Shown: positions 51,745 through 60,620 of the stretch, piece by piece | Layout of the letters: each line of letters starts with the position of its first letter | Numbering within the stretch: position 1 is the stretch's first letter | Assembly: GCF_009877435.1 (NCBI RefSeq) | Contig: NZ_WXEX01000002.1 | Span: forward strand, 62,001 to 126,000 | Length of the DNA stretch: 64,000 nucleotides | DNA from: Heliomicrobium gestii | GTDB taxonomy: Bacteria > Bacillota > Desulfitobacteriia > Heliobacteriales > Heliobacteriaceae | Direction: 5' to 3' | Made by a program: the position numbers and the translations under genes | Notes under the pieces: generated by a model | The model's database searches: none | The model's input: only the letters and a program-made list of their open reading frames with translations | What the model was told of the DNA's origin: nothing

Positions 51745-52662
51745 ATGTTCATAAACGCCGAACTTTACCGCGCCTTTTATCTGGTCGCGAAGGAAGGCAG
51801 CATCTCGAAAGCGGCTGAGAAGCTGTACATCACCCAACCGGCCGTCAGCCGCTCGATCCAGCAGTTGGAGGAAAAACTCGGCTGCGCCCTTTTTTTCCGA
51901 ACACCCAAAGGGGTCAAACTGACGAAAGAAGGGGAACTCCTCTTCCCCTATATTGAACAGGCCTTCAACTTCATCACCTTCGGCGAAAAGACGCTCACTC
52001 AAGTCAAGGAACTGGAAAAAGGCGAGATCATCATCGCCGCCGGCGATACCATCTGCAAGCAGTTCTTGCCGCCACACCTAAAAACGTTCAAGCAGGCCTA
52101 CCCTGGCATCCGGATTCATGTGACCAACGAAAACACGCCTTCCACGATCCGTCTGCTGAAAAAGGGACAGATCGACATCGGCTTCGTCCATTCCCCGATC
52201 GTCAGCGACCCCTCGGCCACAGAGGCCCTGTCCGTGTACGAGGTCTTCGAGATCCAGGATTGCTTTGTCGTCGGCGAGAAGTACAGGGAGTTGGCGGAAC
52301 AGCCCCGTTCTCTCGAGGAACTGGCCCAATACCCCTTGATCCTTTTGGAAAAGGGCAGCAGTTCCCGCATCTATATCGAGAAGTTTTTTGGCCAGCACAA
52401 CCTTTCGTTGAAGCCGGAGTTTGAGTTGAGCGATTTTGAATTGCTGATCCGCTTCGCTCGCATCGATTTCGGCGTCGCCTGTGTGATCAAAAACTTCATC
52501 ACCGAAGAGTTGGCCGGCGGATCCCTCTTTGAGATCAAGCCCTTGACGACGATTCCGCCGCGCCATGTGAGCGTGGCCCACCTGAAGACGATCCCATTGC
52601 GGACCGCGGCGAAGGCGTTCCTGTCCTTTTTGCTGAAAAACAATCACCTAGAGGTGCGATGA
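51745..52662 (+). CDS. LysR-type transcriptional regulator
   Basis: A 305-residue regulator. Winged-helix DNA-binding domain at 1-60 (YRAFYLVAKEGSISKAAEKLYITQPAVSRSIQQLEEKLGCALFFRTPKGVKLT), then a type 2 periplasmic-binding-like effector domain (about 90-300). LysR regulators often control a neighbour; the following gene, NDH-2, faces the same way 260 bases on, behind a conserved leader that also occurs ahead of the 54447 gene. ATG at 51745 is preceded by GGATGATGGGG. The inducer is unknown. Confidence 0.93.
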   Translation: MFINAELYRAFYLVAKEGSISKAAEKLYITQPAVSRSIQQLEEKLGCALFFRTPKGVKLTKEGELLFPYIEQAFNFITFGEKTLTQVKELEKGEIIIAAGDTICKQFLPPHLKTFKQAYPGIRIHVTNENTPSTIRLLKKGQIDIGFVHSPIVSDPSATEALSVYEVFEIQDCFVVGEKYRELAEQPRSLEELAQYPLILLEKGSSSRIYIEKFFGQHNLSLKPEFELSDFELLIRFARIDFGVACVIKNFITEELAGGSLFEIKPLTTIPPRHVSVAHLKTIPLRTAAKAFLSFLLKNNHLEVR

Positions 52663-52693
52663 ACCGTTACCCTGAAGATCCTGAACATACGCA

Positions 52694-52734
52694 AGCATCC
52701 ATGACCGCCTTGTTTCGGTCGTGGATGCTTTTTT
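52694..52734 (+). terminator. Terminator of the LysR gene
   Basis: AGCATCCA and TGGATGCT arms, extended by GACCG/CGGTC, followed by six T. Confidence 0.8.
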
Positions 52735-52747
52735 GCATAACCATCAG

Positions 52748-52896
52748 TTATACCCTTTATGCGAAACATGCATTATACTTATGTTTATTCTTCCACTATA
52801 ATCAAATTGTAGACAGAAACAGGGCGATATTGACCAAACCTTGCACAAGTGTCAGTATTGCCTTTTCAAAACCCCTGTTTGTGAGAATTTTAATTT
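52748..52896 (+). promoter_or_regulatory. Conserved promoter and leader, copy A (ahead of NDH-2)
   Basis: This 149-base region aligns along its length with 54250-54400. Shared blocks are TATACCCT, ATGCATTATACTT, TATAAT (52797-52802, a -10 at the same 16-base distance from the previous block in both copies), CAAACCTT and ATTGCCTTTTCAAAACC. It contains a hairpin, GGCGATATTGA (52823-52833) with TCAGTATTGCC (52852-52862), followed by TTTTC. This looks like a promoter plus attenuator controlling NDH-2. Confidence 0.65.
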
Positions 52897-52922
52897 ATCG
52901 GATTTCGACGGAGGGACTTCAC

Positions 52923-54191
52923 ATGGAAAACAAAAAACCTCGCATTGTCATTTTAGGCGCAGGCTACGCGGGCATCTTGACCGCCAGAAGGCTGCAGAAG
53001 GTCCTCCGCCGTGATGAAGCCGAGATCGTCCTCGTGAATAAGCACCACTACCATTACCTGACCACGTGGCTCCACGAGACAGCGGCTGGCACCGTCGACG
53101 ACGAACGCATCAGCATCCCCATCCAGGATGTGATCGATCCCACCCGCGTTCGTTTCGTCAAAGACACGGTGGTCGAAGTCGAAAAGGCGGCGCAACGGGT
53201 TAACCTCTGCCATGGAGAGCCCCTGACCTATGATTACCTCGTGATGGCGCTGGGCTTCGAATCGGCCACCTTCGGCATCGCCGGGATCAAGGAGCATGCC
53301 CTTGCCATCCGCAGCATGAACAGCGCCCGCAAGATCCGCCACACAATCGAAGCCCGTTTCGCCGACTTCGCCCGGCAGAAAGTGGGACAGGAAAAAGAAG
53401 AACAACTGACCTTTGTCATCGGCGGCGCCGGATTTACCGGCATCGAGTTTGCCGCAGAACTGGCTGAACGCCTTCCCGGCCTCTGTCAGCACCATGGGAT
53501 TGACCGGCGGCGCGTCCAGGTGATCAACGTCGAAGGCGCCCCCGGCATTTTGAACGGATTCGACCCCGCCATGGCAGAGTATGCCAAAGCAACTCTCGAA
53601 GGCATGGGCGTCCAGTTCCGCCTCTCCACGCGGATTCAATCGGTCGACGCAGGCGGCGTCACCTTGCAGACCGAGACTGGGGAAGAACGGCTCGAACCGG
53701 CTACGGTCATCTGGACCGGCGGGGTGCAGGGCAACTCACTCGTTTGCAACGAAACCTTCGCTGCCGCACGCGGCCGGATCGCCGTGGAAAAGGATCTGCG
53801 CGCCCCCGGCTGTGGGAATGTCTTCGTCCTCGGCGACTGCTCCAGTGTCGACAACAGGCAGACCGGACGCCCCTACCCGCCGATAGCGCAATTGGCCATC
53901 CTGCAATCGTCGGTGTGCGCCGAGAACGTGGCCACGCTGATCCGGGGCGGCAGCGACCTGAAAGAATTTGTTCCCTTTATCAAGGGCACCGTTGCCTCCC
54001 TGGGCAAACAGGATGCCGTCGGCGAGGTCTTCGGCGTCAAGCTGCGGGGCAAACTGGCGCTGATCATGAAAGCGATCATCGATATCCGGTATATGATCAT
54101 GCTGGGGAGCCCCCGGTTGCTCCTCGATAAAGGCAAGCTCTCCACCTATGTGATGCCGGAAGCCTACACACAGACCTTTGGGAGTAAATAA
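52923..54191 (+). CDS. ndh: Type II NADH dehydrogenase (NDH-2)
   Basis: A 422-residue FAD enzyme that passes electrons from NADH to quinone without pumping protons. FAD-binding GxGxxG at the start is RIVILGAGYAGILTARRL, the NADH-binding motif is FVIGGAGFTGIEFAAELAERL (about 165-185), and the second FAD motif is CGNVFVLGDCSSV (about 295). The C-terminal helix region (RGKLALIMKAIIDIRYMIML) attaches to the membrane. ATG at 52923 follows GGAGGG. The longer frame beginning 52659 merely reads through the promoter. It lies downstream of a LysR gene and upstream of a small protein with a duplicate of the same leader. Confidence 0.92.
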   Translation: MENKKPRIVILGAGYAGILTARRLQKVLRRDEAEIVLVNKHHYHYLTTWLHETAAGTVDDERISIPIQDVIDPTRVRFVKDTVVEVEKAAQRVNLCHGEPLTYDYLVMALGFESATFGIAGIKEHALAIRSMNSARKIRHTIEARFADFARQKVGQEKEEQLTFVIGGAGFTGIEFAAELAERLPGLCQHHGIDRRRVQVINVEGAPGILNGFDPAMAEYAKATLEGMGVQFRLSTRIQSVDAGGVTLQTETGEERLEPATVIWTGGVQGNSLVCNETFAAARGRIAVEKDLRAPGCGNVFVLGDCSSVDNRQTGRPYPPIAQLAILQSSVCAENVATLIRGGSDLKEFVPFIKGTVASLGKQDAVGEVFGVKLRGKLALIMKAIIDIRYMIMLGSPRLLLDKGKLSTYVMPEAYTQTFGSK

Positions 54192-54249
54192 AGCCGACGA
54201 CAGCGAACCATCCTCTTCCCTTACTCACCATGCTCGCTATAACCACACA

Positions 54250-54400
54250 TTATACCCTCTATACCAGATATGCATTATACTTCCAAGGGCGCCTCTCGTA
54301 TAATCAAACCATACACAAGGCAAGGCAATGTTGGTCAAACCTTCTACAAAAAAGCCAGCATTGCCTTTTCAAAACCACTATTTGTGAAGTTCTTAATTTT
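54250..54400 (+). promoter_or_regulatory. Conserved promoter and leader, copy B (ahead of the small protein)
   Basis: Aligns with 52748-52896. TATAAT is at 54299-54304. The hairpin is GGCAATGTTGG (54324-54334) with CCAGCATTGCC (54355-54365). Relative to copy A two stem pairs change in a compensating way (G-C to A-T at the seventh and eleventh pairs) and one A-T becomes G-T. This preserves pairing and supports a selected RNA structure. The loop keeps CAAACCTT and the downstream side keeps TTTTCAAAACC. Confidence 0.65.
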
Positions 54401-54446
54401 TCTCCTTTCCATGATGGTAACTGTAAAGGGATCGAAGGAAGGCAGG

Positions 54447-54818
54447 ATGGCTATGCGCGAGTTTTGGAAACGACTGTTTCGGAGCAAACCCTCGGTGCTC
54501 CGCGATCTGTTGCCCGAGCAGTTCTACGACTATATCGAGCAAAACCATGTTCATCCCGGCTATGAGACGGTGGAACTGCGCCTTCCCAACGGTCATCTCG
54601 TCCAAGTGACCTACCGCATGGGAATAGCGGAGAACGCCTCCTTTTCGGTCACCTTGGGAAGCTGGCGATACAAAGCCTTTCCCCAGCCTGTTGCCAGCGC
54701 GATTGAGACGCAAATGGAAGCGAAAAATTCCTTATACCTCTCGGCGGTCGAATGGGTGGAACTGTTGCGCCAGGTGGCGGCCATGCCCGGTCGCGAAAAC
54801 CAGCTCGCGATGGGGTAA
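54447..54818 (+). CDS. Small soluble protein of unknown function
   Basis: A 123-residue protein I do not recognise. It has a basic amphipathic N-terminus (REFWKRLFRSKPSVLRDL) and alternating hydrophobic strands (YETVELRLPNGHLVQVTYRM, NASFSVTLGSWRYKAF), with a helical end. ATG at 54447 lies behind AAGGAAGG; an ATG six bases on is also possible. No Cys or metal motif is present. Its promoter/leader duplicates that of NDH-2, so the two genes are probably co-regulated and the protein may act in membrane electron transport. Confidence 0.55.
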   Translation: MAMREFWKRLFRSKPSVLRDLLPEQFYDYIEQNHVHPGYETVELRLPNGHLVQVTYRMGIAENASFSVTLGSWRYKAFPQPVASAIETQMEAKNSLYLSAVEWVELLRQVAAMPGRENQLAMG

Positions 54819-54874
54819 CCCCACCACGCTCCCCTGATCAGCATCCCGTCGATAGATCGTGTTGACAAGCCAGC

Positions 54875-54927
54875 AAAAACAGCCCTTGACTTTTCCGCCT
54901 TTTTCGGAAAAGCCAAGGGCTGTTTTT
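54875..54927. terminator. Terminator between convergent genes
   Basis: AAAAACAGCCCTTG and CAAGGGCTGTTTTT arms with an inner CTTTTCCG/CGGAAAAG stem; works in both directions. Confidence 0.85.
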
Positions 54928-54951
54928 CATCGCCAAAGGTTTGACCGGATG

Positions 54952-56553
54952 TTAGCTGTTTTCCCCCTTCAACTGCGGTTGTTGCGGGATCACAATCCAA
55001 AAGGTGGAACCCACGCCCAACCGGCTGCTCACGCCGACCGTCCCGCCGATATGTTCAATATACCGCTTGACCCTGGAAAGACCCAGTCCAATCCCGCCAT
55101 AACTCCGTGAATAGGAGCCATCGGCCTGGGTAAAGTGGTCAAATATCCGCTCGATGTCTTTGTCGCCGATCCCGATTCCTGTATCCTGAACTTCGATGCG
55201 GATCGCCTTGTTCTGATTCTCATCGAGCCAATTGGCTATCCGGACATCGATCCGCCCTTGGTGAGTAAACTTCATGGCATTTCGGATCAATTCCAAGAGC
55301 GCCCGCTGCAATAAACGCGGCGCGCATAAGAATCGCTCATCGTCCCCTAACGTGATAGTGGTGTAAATGGGAATGCCTTTTTCCTCTGCCATGCGACGAA
55401 TCGGTTCCATGACATGAGTGAGCAGATTCAGCGGGTTGACTTCCATCGTTTCCTCATGAACCAGCTCTGATTCCAACTTCGCATATTCCAGAATGCTATT
55501 GATGATCACCGATAAGTCATTGGCTGACTTTGTGATGATATCGATATATTGATGCTGTTCTTCTGTGTTTAAAATATCTTTGATTAATTCACACATGCCA
55601 ATGATCCCGTTCATGGGTGTGCGCAGTTCATGGCTCATCGTGCTGAGGAACTCCGTCTTCGCAATATTGGCGACTTCGGCCAATTCCTTGGCCATCAACA
55701 ACTTCTCTTCTGACTGCTTTCTCTCCGTGATATCATGTTGAATGCCAAAATGACCAGTGATTCTCCCCGCTTCGTCATAAAGAAGCTGATAATTTCCTTC
55801 AGCAAAGAAAGCGCTCCCATCTACCCGCCTTTCCGCTGTCTCAATATGGAGAACTCCCTCATCGAGAAACTTTCGGAAGGAATTTCGCTTATCCCGATCG
55901 TCTTGGACAAATAGGCTCCCTAGCGTTTTTCCGACGACTGCTTCTCTTTTGGCTTGATACAAGTTTAAGAATGCATCGTTCACCTTGGTGACGCGTTGGT
56001 GATGAATGGCGTAGTCCAACACCGTTTCCTTGTCGACGGTGTCGTCCCATCGAATCGGTGTATCCATCATCATGTAGAAGAAGCCATAGAGGGACTGTGA
56101 AAAAAACATTTCCAGCTTCTGTTCGCTTTCACGAAGGGATTCAAACAACAGCTTGTGTGAGGTAATGTCTCGACTCACGCCGATCAACCCGATGATTTCG
56201 CCGTTTTCGTTATAAAAGGGGGTCTTGATCGTTTCGATCAAGACTTTTTTTCCATTGGCCTCAAACCATTTTTCGTATTTCATTTCTTTTTTATTGTTAA
56301 ATACCACTTCATCCATATAATTAAAAAACAATGCATCATTTTTATTCATAAACTCAATATTTTTATGCCCAGTGATCTGGTTGTCATCTAAACCTAAAAA
56401 ATCGCAAAATGCTTTATTGCATTTCAAATATATCCCTGATAGATCTTTTACAAAAACAAAATCTGTAATAGCGTCAATAATCGGACTACATGATAGGTTG
56501 TTTTTTGTCAGCGATTTGATATAACAATTACTGTTGCATATCTGCGTATTCAT
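54952..56553 (-). CDS. PAS-domain sensor histidine kinase
   Basis: A 533-residue kinase without clear membrane helices, so probably cytosolic. Two PAS domains: the first at about 25-140 (DAITDFVFVKDLSGIYLKCNKAFCDFLGL, ending GLIGVSRDIT) and the second at about 150-270 (VDGSAFFAEGNYQLLYDEAGRITGHFGIQHDITE). HisKA has FLSTMSHELRTPMNGIIGM near 310, and the ATPase domain ends with YGGIGLGLSRVKRYIEHIGGTVGV. The region before the first PAS is Cys/Asn-rich. ATG at 56553 follows AAAGGAG. No regulator gene is adjacent. The PAS signal is unknown; redox, oxygen or small ligands are typical. Confidence 0.92.
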   Translation of the reverse strand: MNTQICNSNCYIKSLTKNNLSCSPIIDAITDFVFVKDLSGIYLKCNKAFCDFLGLDDNQITGHKNIEFMNKNDALFFNYMDEVVFNNKKEMKYEKWFEANGKKVLIETIKTPFYNENGEIIGLIGVSRDITSHKLLFESLRESEQKLEMFFSQSLYGFFYMMMDTPIRWDDTVDKETVLDYAIHHQRVTKVNDAFLNLYQAKREAVVGKTLGSLFVQDDRDKRNSFRKFLDEGVLHIETAERRVDGSAFFAEGNYQLLYDEAGRITGHFGIQHDITERKQSEEKLLMAKELAEVANIAKTEFLSTMSHELRTPMNGIIGMCELIKDILNTEEQHQYIDIITKSANDLSVIINSILEYAKLESELVHEETMEVNPLNLLTHVMEPIRRMAEEKGIPIYTTITLGDDERFLCAPRLLQRALLELIRNAMKFTHQGRIDVRIANWLDENQNKAIRIEVQDTGIGIGDKDIERIFDHFTQADGSYSRSYGGIGLGLSRVKRYIEHIGGTVGVSSRLGVGSTFWIVIPQQPQLKGENS

Positions 56554-56768
56554 ATCCGCTGCTCCTTTCAATCTTGCCCATCACCGATGATGCGAAGCAG
56601 GGTCTATTCCACCCTCACTGACAGTCATTTAAATGTATTCGAGAATACTTTCACTTTTTCCTTTTTCGTTTCTACTCTCTATAGGGGCGTTTGACTTTCA
56701 ATTCGCCCCACTCCGCATATGGGCGCAGAAAAAAACGAGCCGGTCAATATTCGGTTCGCAAAAAATAA

Positions 56769-56804
56769 ACACCGCTTCCAGGTCTTATCGCCTGAAAGCG
56801 GTGT
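56769..56804 (-). terminator. Terminator of the first glutathione peroxidase
   Basis: Minus-strand ACACCGCTTTCAGG and CCTGGAAGCGGTGT arms followed by TTATTTTTT. It lies about 110 bases after the peroxidase stop. Confidence 0.75.
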
Positions 56805-56913
56805 CTGTCATTCCTCTACCTGGAACCTTTTTCCCAGGCTTTATCTATCGCGTGATCGCCCGTCAGGATGGTCAGACAGCGCTCGAGAAGCCATCATCAT
56901 GAGCACCGGTCAT

Positions 56914-57459
56914 TCACAGCAACGCTTCAATCGCCGCTTTCATTTCCAGCGGGGTGGTTGTCGGCTCATAGCGCCCTACGACCTCCCCTTCCCGATTCAC
57001 CAGAAACTTCGTAAAGTTCCACTTGATCGAATCGCCTTCCAACAGTTCGGGGAACTTTTCCTGTAAGATGGCTTGCAGCTTTCCGCCGATCGGGTGGTCT
57101 GGGTTGAACCCTTGAAAAGGCGCTTTTTGCGTTAGGTAGTTGAATAGGGGGTGGGCCTTGTTTCCTCGCACCTCCGTTTTCTCAAACAGGGGGAACTGAA
57201 CGCCATAGTTGATTTGACAGAACTGCTGTACCTCTTCGTTGCTCCCCGGCTCCTGTTCGGCAAACTGGTTGCTGGGGAAACCCAGCACCACCAATCCCTT
57301 GTCGGCGTAAGCCTGATAGAGTTTTTGCAGTTCATAATACTGCGGTGTAAAGCCACATTTGCTCGCCGTATTCACGATGAGCAATACTTTCCCTTTGTAA
57401 TCAGATAGGGAAACATCCTTGCCGTCAATCGTTCTCGCGTTGAAGTCATAGACGCTCAT
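56914..57459 (-). CDS. Glutathione peroxidase-family protein (Cys type), copy 1
   Basis: A 181-residue thioredoxin-fold peroxidase. Catalytic Cys35 is in NTASKCGFTPQY, Gln in GFPSNQF, and Trp/Asn in KWNFTKFLV. A second Cys (FCQINYG) may act as resolving residue, as in thioredoxin-dependent bacterial enzymes; glutathione use is not implied. Compared with copy 2 it has a 23-residue insertion (QGFNPDHPIGGKLQAILQEK). It reduces hydrogen or lipid peroxides. It lies 44 bases downstream of copy 2 in the same unit. Confidence 0.92.
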   Translation of the reverse strand: MSVYDFNARTIDGKDVSLSDYKGKVLLIVNTASKCGFTPQYYELQKLYQAYADKGLVVLGFPSNQFAEQEPGSNEEVQQFCQINYGVQFPLFEKTEVRGNKAHPLFNYLTQKAPFQGFNPDHPIGGKLQAILQEKFPELLEGDSIKWNFTKFLVNREGEVVGRYEPTTTPLEMKAAIEALL

Positions 57460-57503
57460 GTTTTTCCTCCTTTTTTTCGAAACCTTATGTACTGTTGCCT
57501 CGT

Positions 57504-57980
57504 TCAGAGCAATTTCTCGATATCGGCGGCGATCTGCTCCGGTGTGACCGTAGGGGCGAATCGCTTCACAACCGAGCCTTCACGATCGACCAGGAACTTG
57601 GTAAAGTTCCACTTGATTCGCTCCGAACCGAATAAACCAGGCGCCGTTTTTTCCAGGTATTGATACAAGGGATGGGCATTCGGCCCGTTTACATCGATTT
57701 TTTCAAAGAGCGGAAAAGTGACGCCGAAATTGATCGAACAGAAACTCGCAATCTCGTCATTGCTTCCCGGTTCTTGATTGAGAAACTGGTTGCAGGGGAA
57801 TCCCAGTATTTCAAGCCCTTTCTCTTTGTAAGTCACGTAGAGATTTTGCAGACCCTGATACTGTGACGTAAACCCGCAGTGACTTGCTGTATTGACGATC
57901 AGCAGAACCTTTCCCCGGTACTGTTCGAGCGACACCTCCTGCCCTTGGATCGGCTTGGCCTTGAATGCGTAAATCGACAT
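57504..57980 (-). CDS. Glutathione peroxidase-family protein (Cys type), copy 2
   Basis: A 158-residue paralog of the next gene, of the short family form. Cys35 in NTASHCGFTSQY, Gln in GFPCNQF and KWNFTKFLVDREG complete the active site. There are extra Cys residues at CNQF and FCSINFG. The shared gene order and similar ends point to a tandem duplication followed by divergence. ATG at 57980 has a good ribosome site. Confidence 0.92.
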   Translation of the reverse strand: MSIYAFKAKPIQGQEVSLEQYRGKVLLIVNTASHCGFTSQYQGLQNLYVTYKEKGLEILGFPCNQFLNQEPGSNDEIASFCSINFGVTFPLFEKIDVNGPNAHPLYQYLEKTAPGLFGSERIKWNFTKFLVDREGSVVKRFAPTVTPEQIAADIEKLL

Positions 57981-58308
57981 TCATCCATCCTCCTTCCTTC
58001 TCATCAATCGTCCTGAACGACTGTCACGGGATGTTTTCTTGAGCCTAGCGATAATTCCTTCATTTATTATGCCCTCAATTGTGGGATTCATCACTTGGTT
58101 CGCAAACTTTTGTTTCGCGAATATGTCGGCCGCGAAACGACATGAAAAGAGATGACGACTGATCTATTCAGTCGTCATCTCTTCGTCATTCGAATGATCT
58201 CTGGTGTAGACTTCCCACAGTAATTCAACGAAGAGCCTATCTGTTTTAACACCAGTGAACACCCTGTTTTACGTTCTCAATCCTGTGTGTGAGCGCCAAG
58301 TTGCCCGA
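57981..58308. other. Intergenic region
   Basis: About 330 bases. It holds the peroxidase promoter on the right-hand side of the two genes and the terminator at 58147-58183. No other gene or repeat was seen. Confidence 0.5.
58147..58183 (-). terminator. Terminator of the second RiPP locus
   Basis: A 16-base perfect inverted repeat, AAGAGATGACGACTGA and TCAGTCGTCATCTCTT, with a 5-base loop and T-runs on the minus strand. It lies 125 bases after the last gene of the leftward block. Confidence 0.75.
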
Positions 58309-59247
58309 CTAAGGCTTCGAAACCTGTGTGAGCGACACTGCAAATTGTTCCAATAATTTTCCGGTTATAATTGGCCCGGTCTTGTGCTGTTCTAGAATTT
58401 GGAGGGTGAACGTCGCCTTCAATTGACCGCCATCCGTTTTATCGGCAAAATAATAGGCGCTGACTTTGGAGGCATAATTTTTCGGCAACATCGCCTCGGT
58501 TCCATACACCTGATTGGGAACCAGTTTTGTTTTACCGATTGAAATCACATTGCCGTCTGCATCGGGCGTGTCAAAGATAAAATACATCTCTGCATCTGCA
58601 TCGAATTGAGTTGCCGATAACTGGACGGTGACTTTGATATTATCGGTATTATTGAGTTTCAGATTGGACACCCATCCGAACCCATCCGCTTTCACCGGCG
58701 GAGGTGTCGGCACGGGCAACGTGCGATAGGCTGCGTTACCGGCTTTAATGATCGCTTCCTTCAGGTTTTGACCGGATGGTTCCGGATGAGCTTTGTCCGT
58801 GATGAATGCGATGAGTCGGTACGGTGTATCTTGCGCTGGTGGCGCAACATTGGCCATGATAAAAGGTGTCTCAGTTACCGCAACTTCCTGCCCTTTTGCT
58901 TGTATGATGACGGTATTGTCGCCGGATTCTGTGGAGAGACGTATCCACCTATTTTTATTATTTAGATGATCTCCAAGGCAGTACCAGAGGCTGACACTGC
59001 CGATTGCCCGATTCCCTTCATCGGTGTTCAAATTCTTCGCACGAACATAGATGTAATTTTCCCCTCGATAATCCACATCCTGCGAATAGTCCTGATTGTA
59101 CCCCGTCACAAATTCATTCAGATCGTCAGAACTCGCTTGTGAGCTACGGGTAATGATATCTGGGGACTTGTCACTCGGCTCTTGGGCGCCAGGCTCAGTT
59201 TGTTGGAGATTATTGCGGATGAAAAGCCAGTCATAGCTTTGACTCAT
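58309..59247 (-). CDS. Unknown protein, paralog of the next gene (312 residues)
   Basis: A soluble protein, not recognised. It begins SYDWLFIRNN, followed by a SPDIITRSS segment and a beta-rich first half with NYIYVRAKN. A Pro-rich linker (VPTPPPVKA) leads to a second beta domain with VTVQLSATQFDADAEMYFIFD. The neighbour at 59271 shares the opening FxIRNN, the xPDI segment and YVRxKN. The PDI...YVRxKN plan recalls surface or secreted beta-sandwich proteins, but no signal peptide is visible. ATG at 59247 is favoured over 59253 by its spacing to GGAGG. It looks more AT-rich than the genes before 58 kb. Confidence 0.5.
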   Translation of the reverse strand: MSQSYDWLFIRNNLQQTEPGAQEPSDKSPDIITRSSQASSDDLNEFVTGYNQDYSQDVDYRGENYIYVRAKNLNTDEGNRAIGSVSLWYCLGDHLNNKNRWIRLSTESGDNTVIIQAKGQEVAVTETPFIMANVAPPAQDTPYRLIAFITDKAHPEPSGQNLKEAIIKAGNAAYRTLPVPTPPPVKADGFGWVSNLKLNNTDNIKVTVQLSATQFDADAEMYFIFDTPDADGNVISIGKTKLVPNQVYGTEAMLPKNYASKVSAYYFADKTDGGQLKATFTLQILEQHKTGPIITGKLLEQFAVSLTQVSKP

Positions 59248-59270
59248 TTTCATAATCCTCCTCTACACAC

Positions 59271-60446
59271 CTAGATTTTTTGAAAACCGGTCTGCGGTGT
59301 TACACCATTTGAGCCGATGACCGTAACAAAATGAGGGATAACAGCAAAGTTATGGGCTTCCATAAATCCTTTGAATCCCGAGTGTACTCTCCTCGTTCTC
59401 GCATTAACAAATATGCTTTGTTCGTCGAAATTGCTGCGTAGATAGCTGCTGTACAACGAACTATTTTGCAAAAGACCGATGTTTTTTCCTATTGTCTTCA
59501 TCGTAGGGGTACCGGCAGTAGACGCTACAAAATTCATAGTGAAGTTTTTGGGCTTGTCTTTGCCTCTAAAATCAATGTAGAAGCTCACTTTACTCGCGTA
59601 ACCCTGCTCGATTTTCACATTTGTTCCGATATTAAAACTCGGATTGATGTTGGGATCTTTTGCCCCGGGTTTTGCGGGAACGACAGTAGAGCCAACAGCA
59701 ATCGAATCGCCCCATTTGGTGTTTGTGTTGGCAGAAAAACCGATTTCTACGCCAACAGGCACATTGGTTACCTGAATGGAACAGGTAATTTCGGTATCGT
59801 TGAAGGGCTGCAGTAATTCAGTCTGACGTTCATAAATATCAGCGGCAGTGGTCGCTTGAATACTCACATTATGCCATCCGATGTTTCCATGTTGATAAAT
59901 CCATGATGCATAAGCGCCCACATCATTATTAATGTTCTGAGGAAATTGACTCTCAACATCTTCATAATTATCGGCGACCACAACGACCAAGCAATGATGT
60001 TCCGTGGTTGTCGGACGCCAGGTGAACGCATTGGTTGCCACAACACTACCGGGTTTGGCTGTGAGCGTTTGATAGTTTTGGGGAATGGTTATGGTTTGCA
60101 TTGGATTGTCGGGATCTTGTATGACTTTGTTGTACATGACGAGATTGTTCTGGTTGTACCAAATATTTGGCGTCAAAAATAAATGTTGCGGAACTTGAAA
60201 CAAATACACGTTTTTCGTTAAATCTTTTTTGGACGTATTTTTCGAGCGCACATAAAAATTGTTATCAAAATACTGCGAAACTACCTCGTTGAAGCCCTTG
60301 TCGTAGTTCGAGATCATGTCGTCCGTTCTCAACGTTTGCTTACCAGCAATCAGAATATCGGGACAGCATGTCCAGCTTCCAGTGCGCGGTATGCTGCCGT
60401 TATCTTCTGAATTGTTTCGAATCAAAAAACCGGAATAATTCGACAT
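59271..60446 (-). CDS. Unknown protein, paralog of the previous gene (391 residues)
   Basis: A soluble beta-rich protein of unknown family. The opening NYSGFLIRNNSEDNG, the CPDILIAGKQ segment and FYVRSKN align with the 58309 product. The second half (ITCSIQVTNVPVGVEIGFSANTNTKWGD) matches its second beta domain. A C-terminal region with RRVHSGFKGFMEAHNFAV is extra. The ATG at 60446 is 8 bases from AAGGAGG. It lies downstream of the Cys-rich peptide in the same direction, though three hairpins intervene, so it may be a separate transcription unit. It could be an accessory or effector protein of the peptide locus. Confidence 0.5.
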   Translation of the reverse strand: MSNYSGFLIRNNSEDNGSIPRTGSWTCCPDILIAGKQTLRTDDMISNYDKGFNEVVSQYFDNNFYVRSKNTSKKDLTKNVYLFQVPQHLFLTPNIWYNQNNLVMYNKVIQDPDNPMQTITIPQNYQTLTAKPGSVVATNAFTWRPTTTEHHCLVVVVADNYEDVESQFPQNINNDVGAYASWIYQHGNIGWHNVSIQATTAADIYERQTELLQPFNDTEITCSIQVTNVPVGVEIGFSANTNTKWGDSIAVGSTVVPAKPGAKDPNINPSFNIGTNVKIEQGYASKVSFYIDFRGKDKPKNFTMNFVASTAGTPTMKTIGKNIGLLQNSSLYSSYLRSNFDEQSIFVNARTRRVHSGFKGFMEAHNFAVIPHFVTVIGSNGVTPQTGFQKI

Positions 60447-60468
60447 ATCGCTTTCCTCCTTAATAAGT

Positions 60469-60605
60469 TCATGTTCCTATAACCACTTTTGAAAACCCAA
60501 TGCCATCAAAAAATGTTTCCGGTTCACTGGCACCTTGATCACAGTATGCGAGGGCGCCCTTGGGCAAATTACTACATCTGGATTCGAAGTGTTTTACGTT
60601 TCCAA
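60469..60605 (-). pseudogene. Possible frameshifted 44-codon gene
   Basis: AAGGGGGGAG followed at good spacing by TTG GAA ACG TAA would end after three codons. One inserted base after AAC would open a frame reading METVKHFESRCSN and then a stretch containing LAYCDQGASEPETFFDGIGF to TGA at 60469. This suggests a one-base deletion in a small gene, or a chance frame. It lies between the 59271 gene and a small ORF to its right. Confidence 0.25.
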
Positions 60606-60620
60606 CCGCTGTCTCCCCCC

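Noticed and set aside
52659-52922. N-terminal extension of NDH-2
   Set aside because: This part reads through a terminator, promoter and leader; the FAD-binding fold begins at 52923 behind a clear ribosome site.
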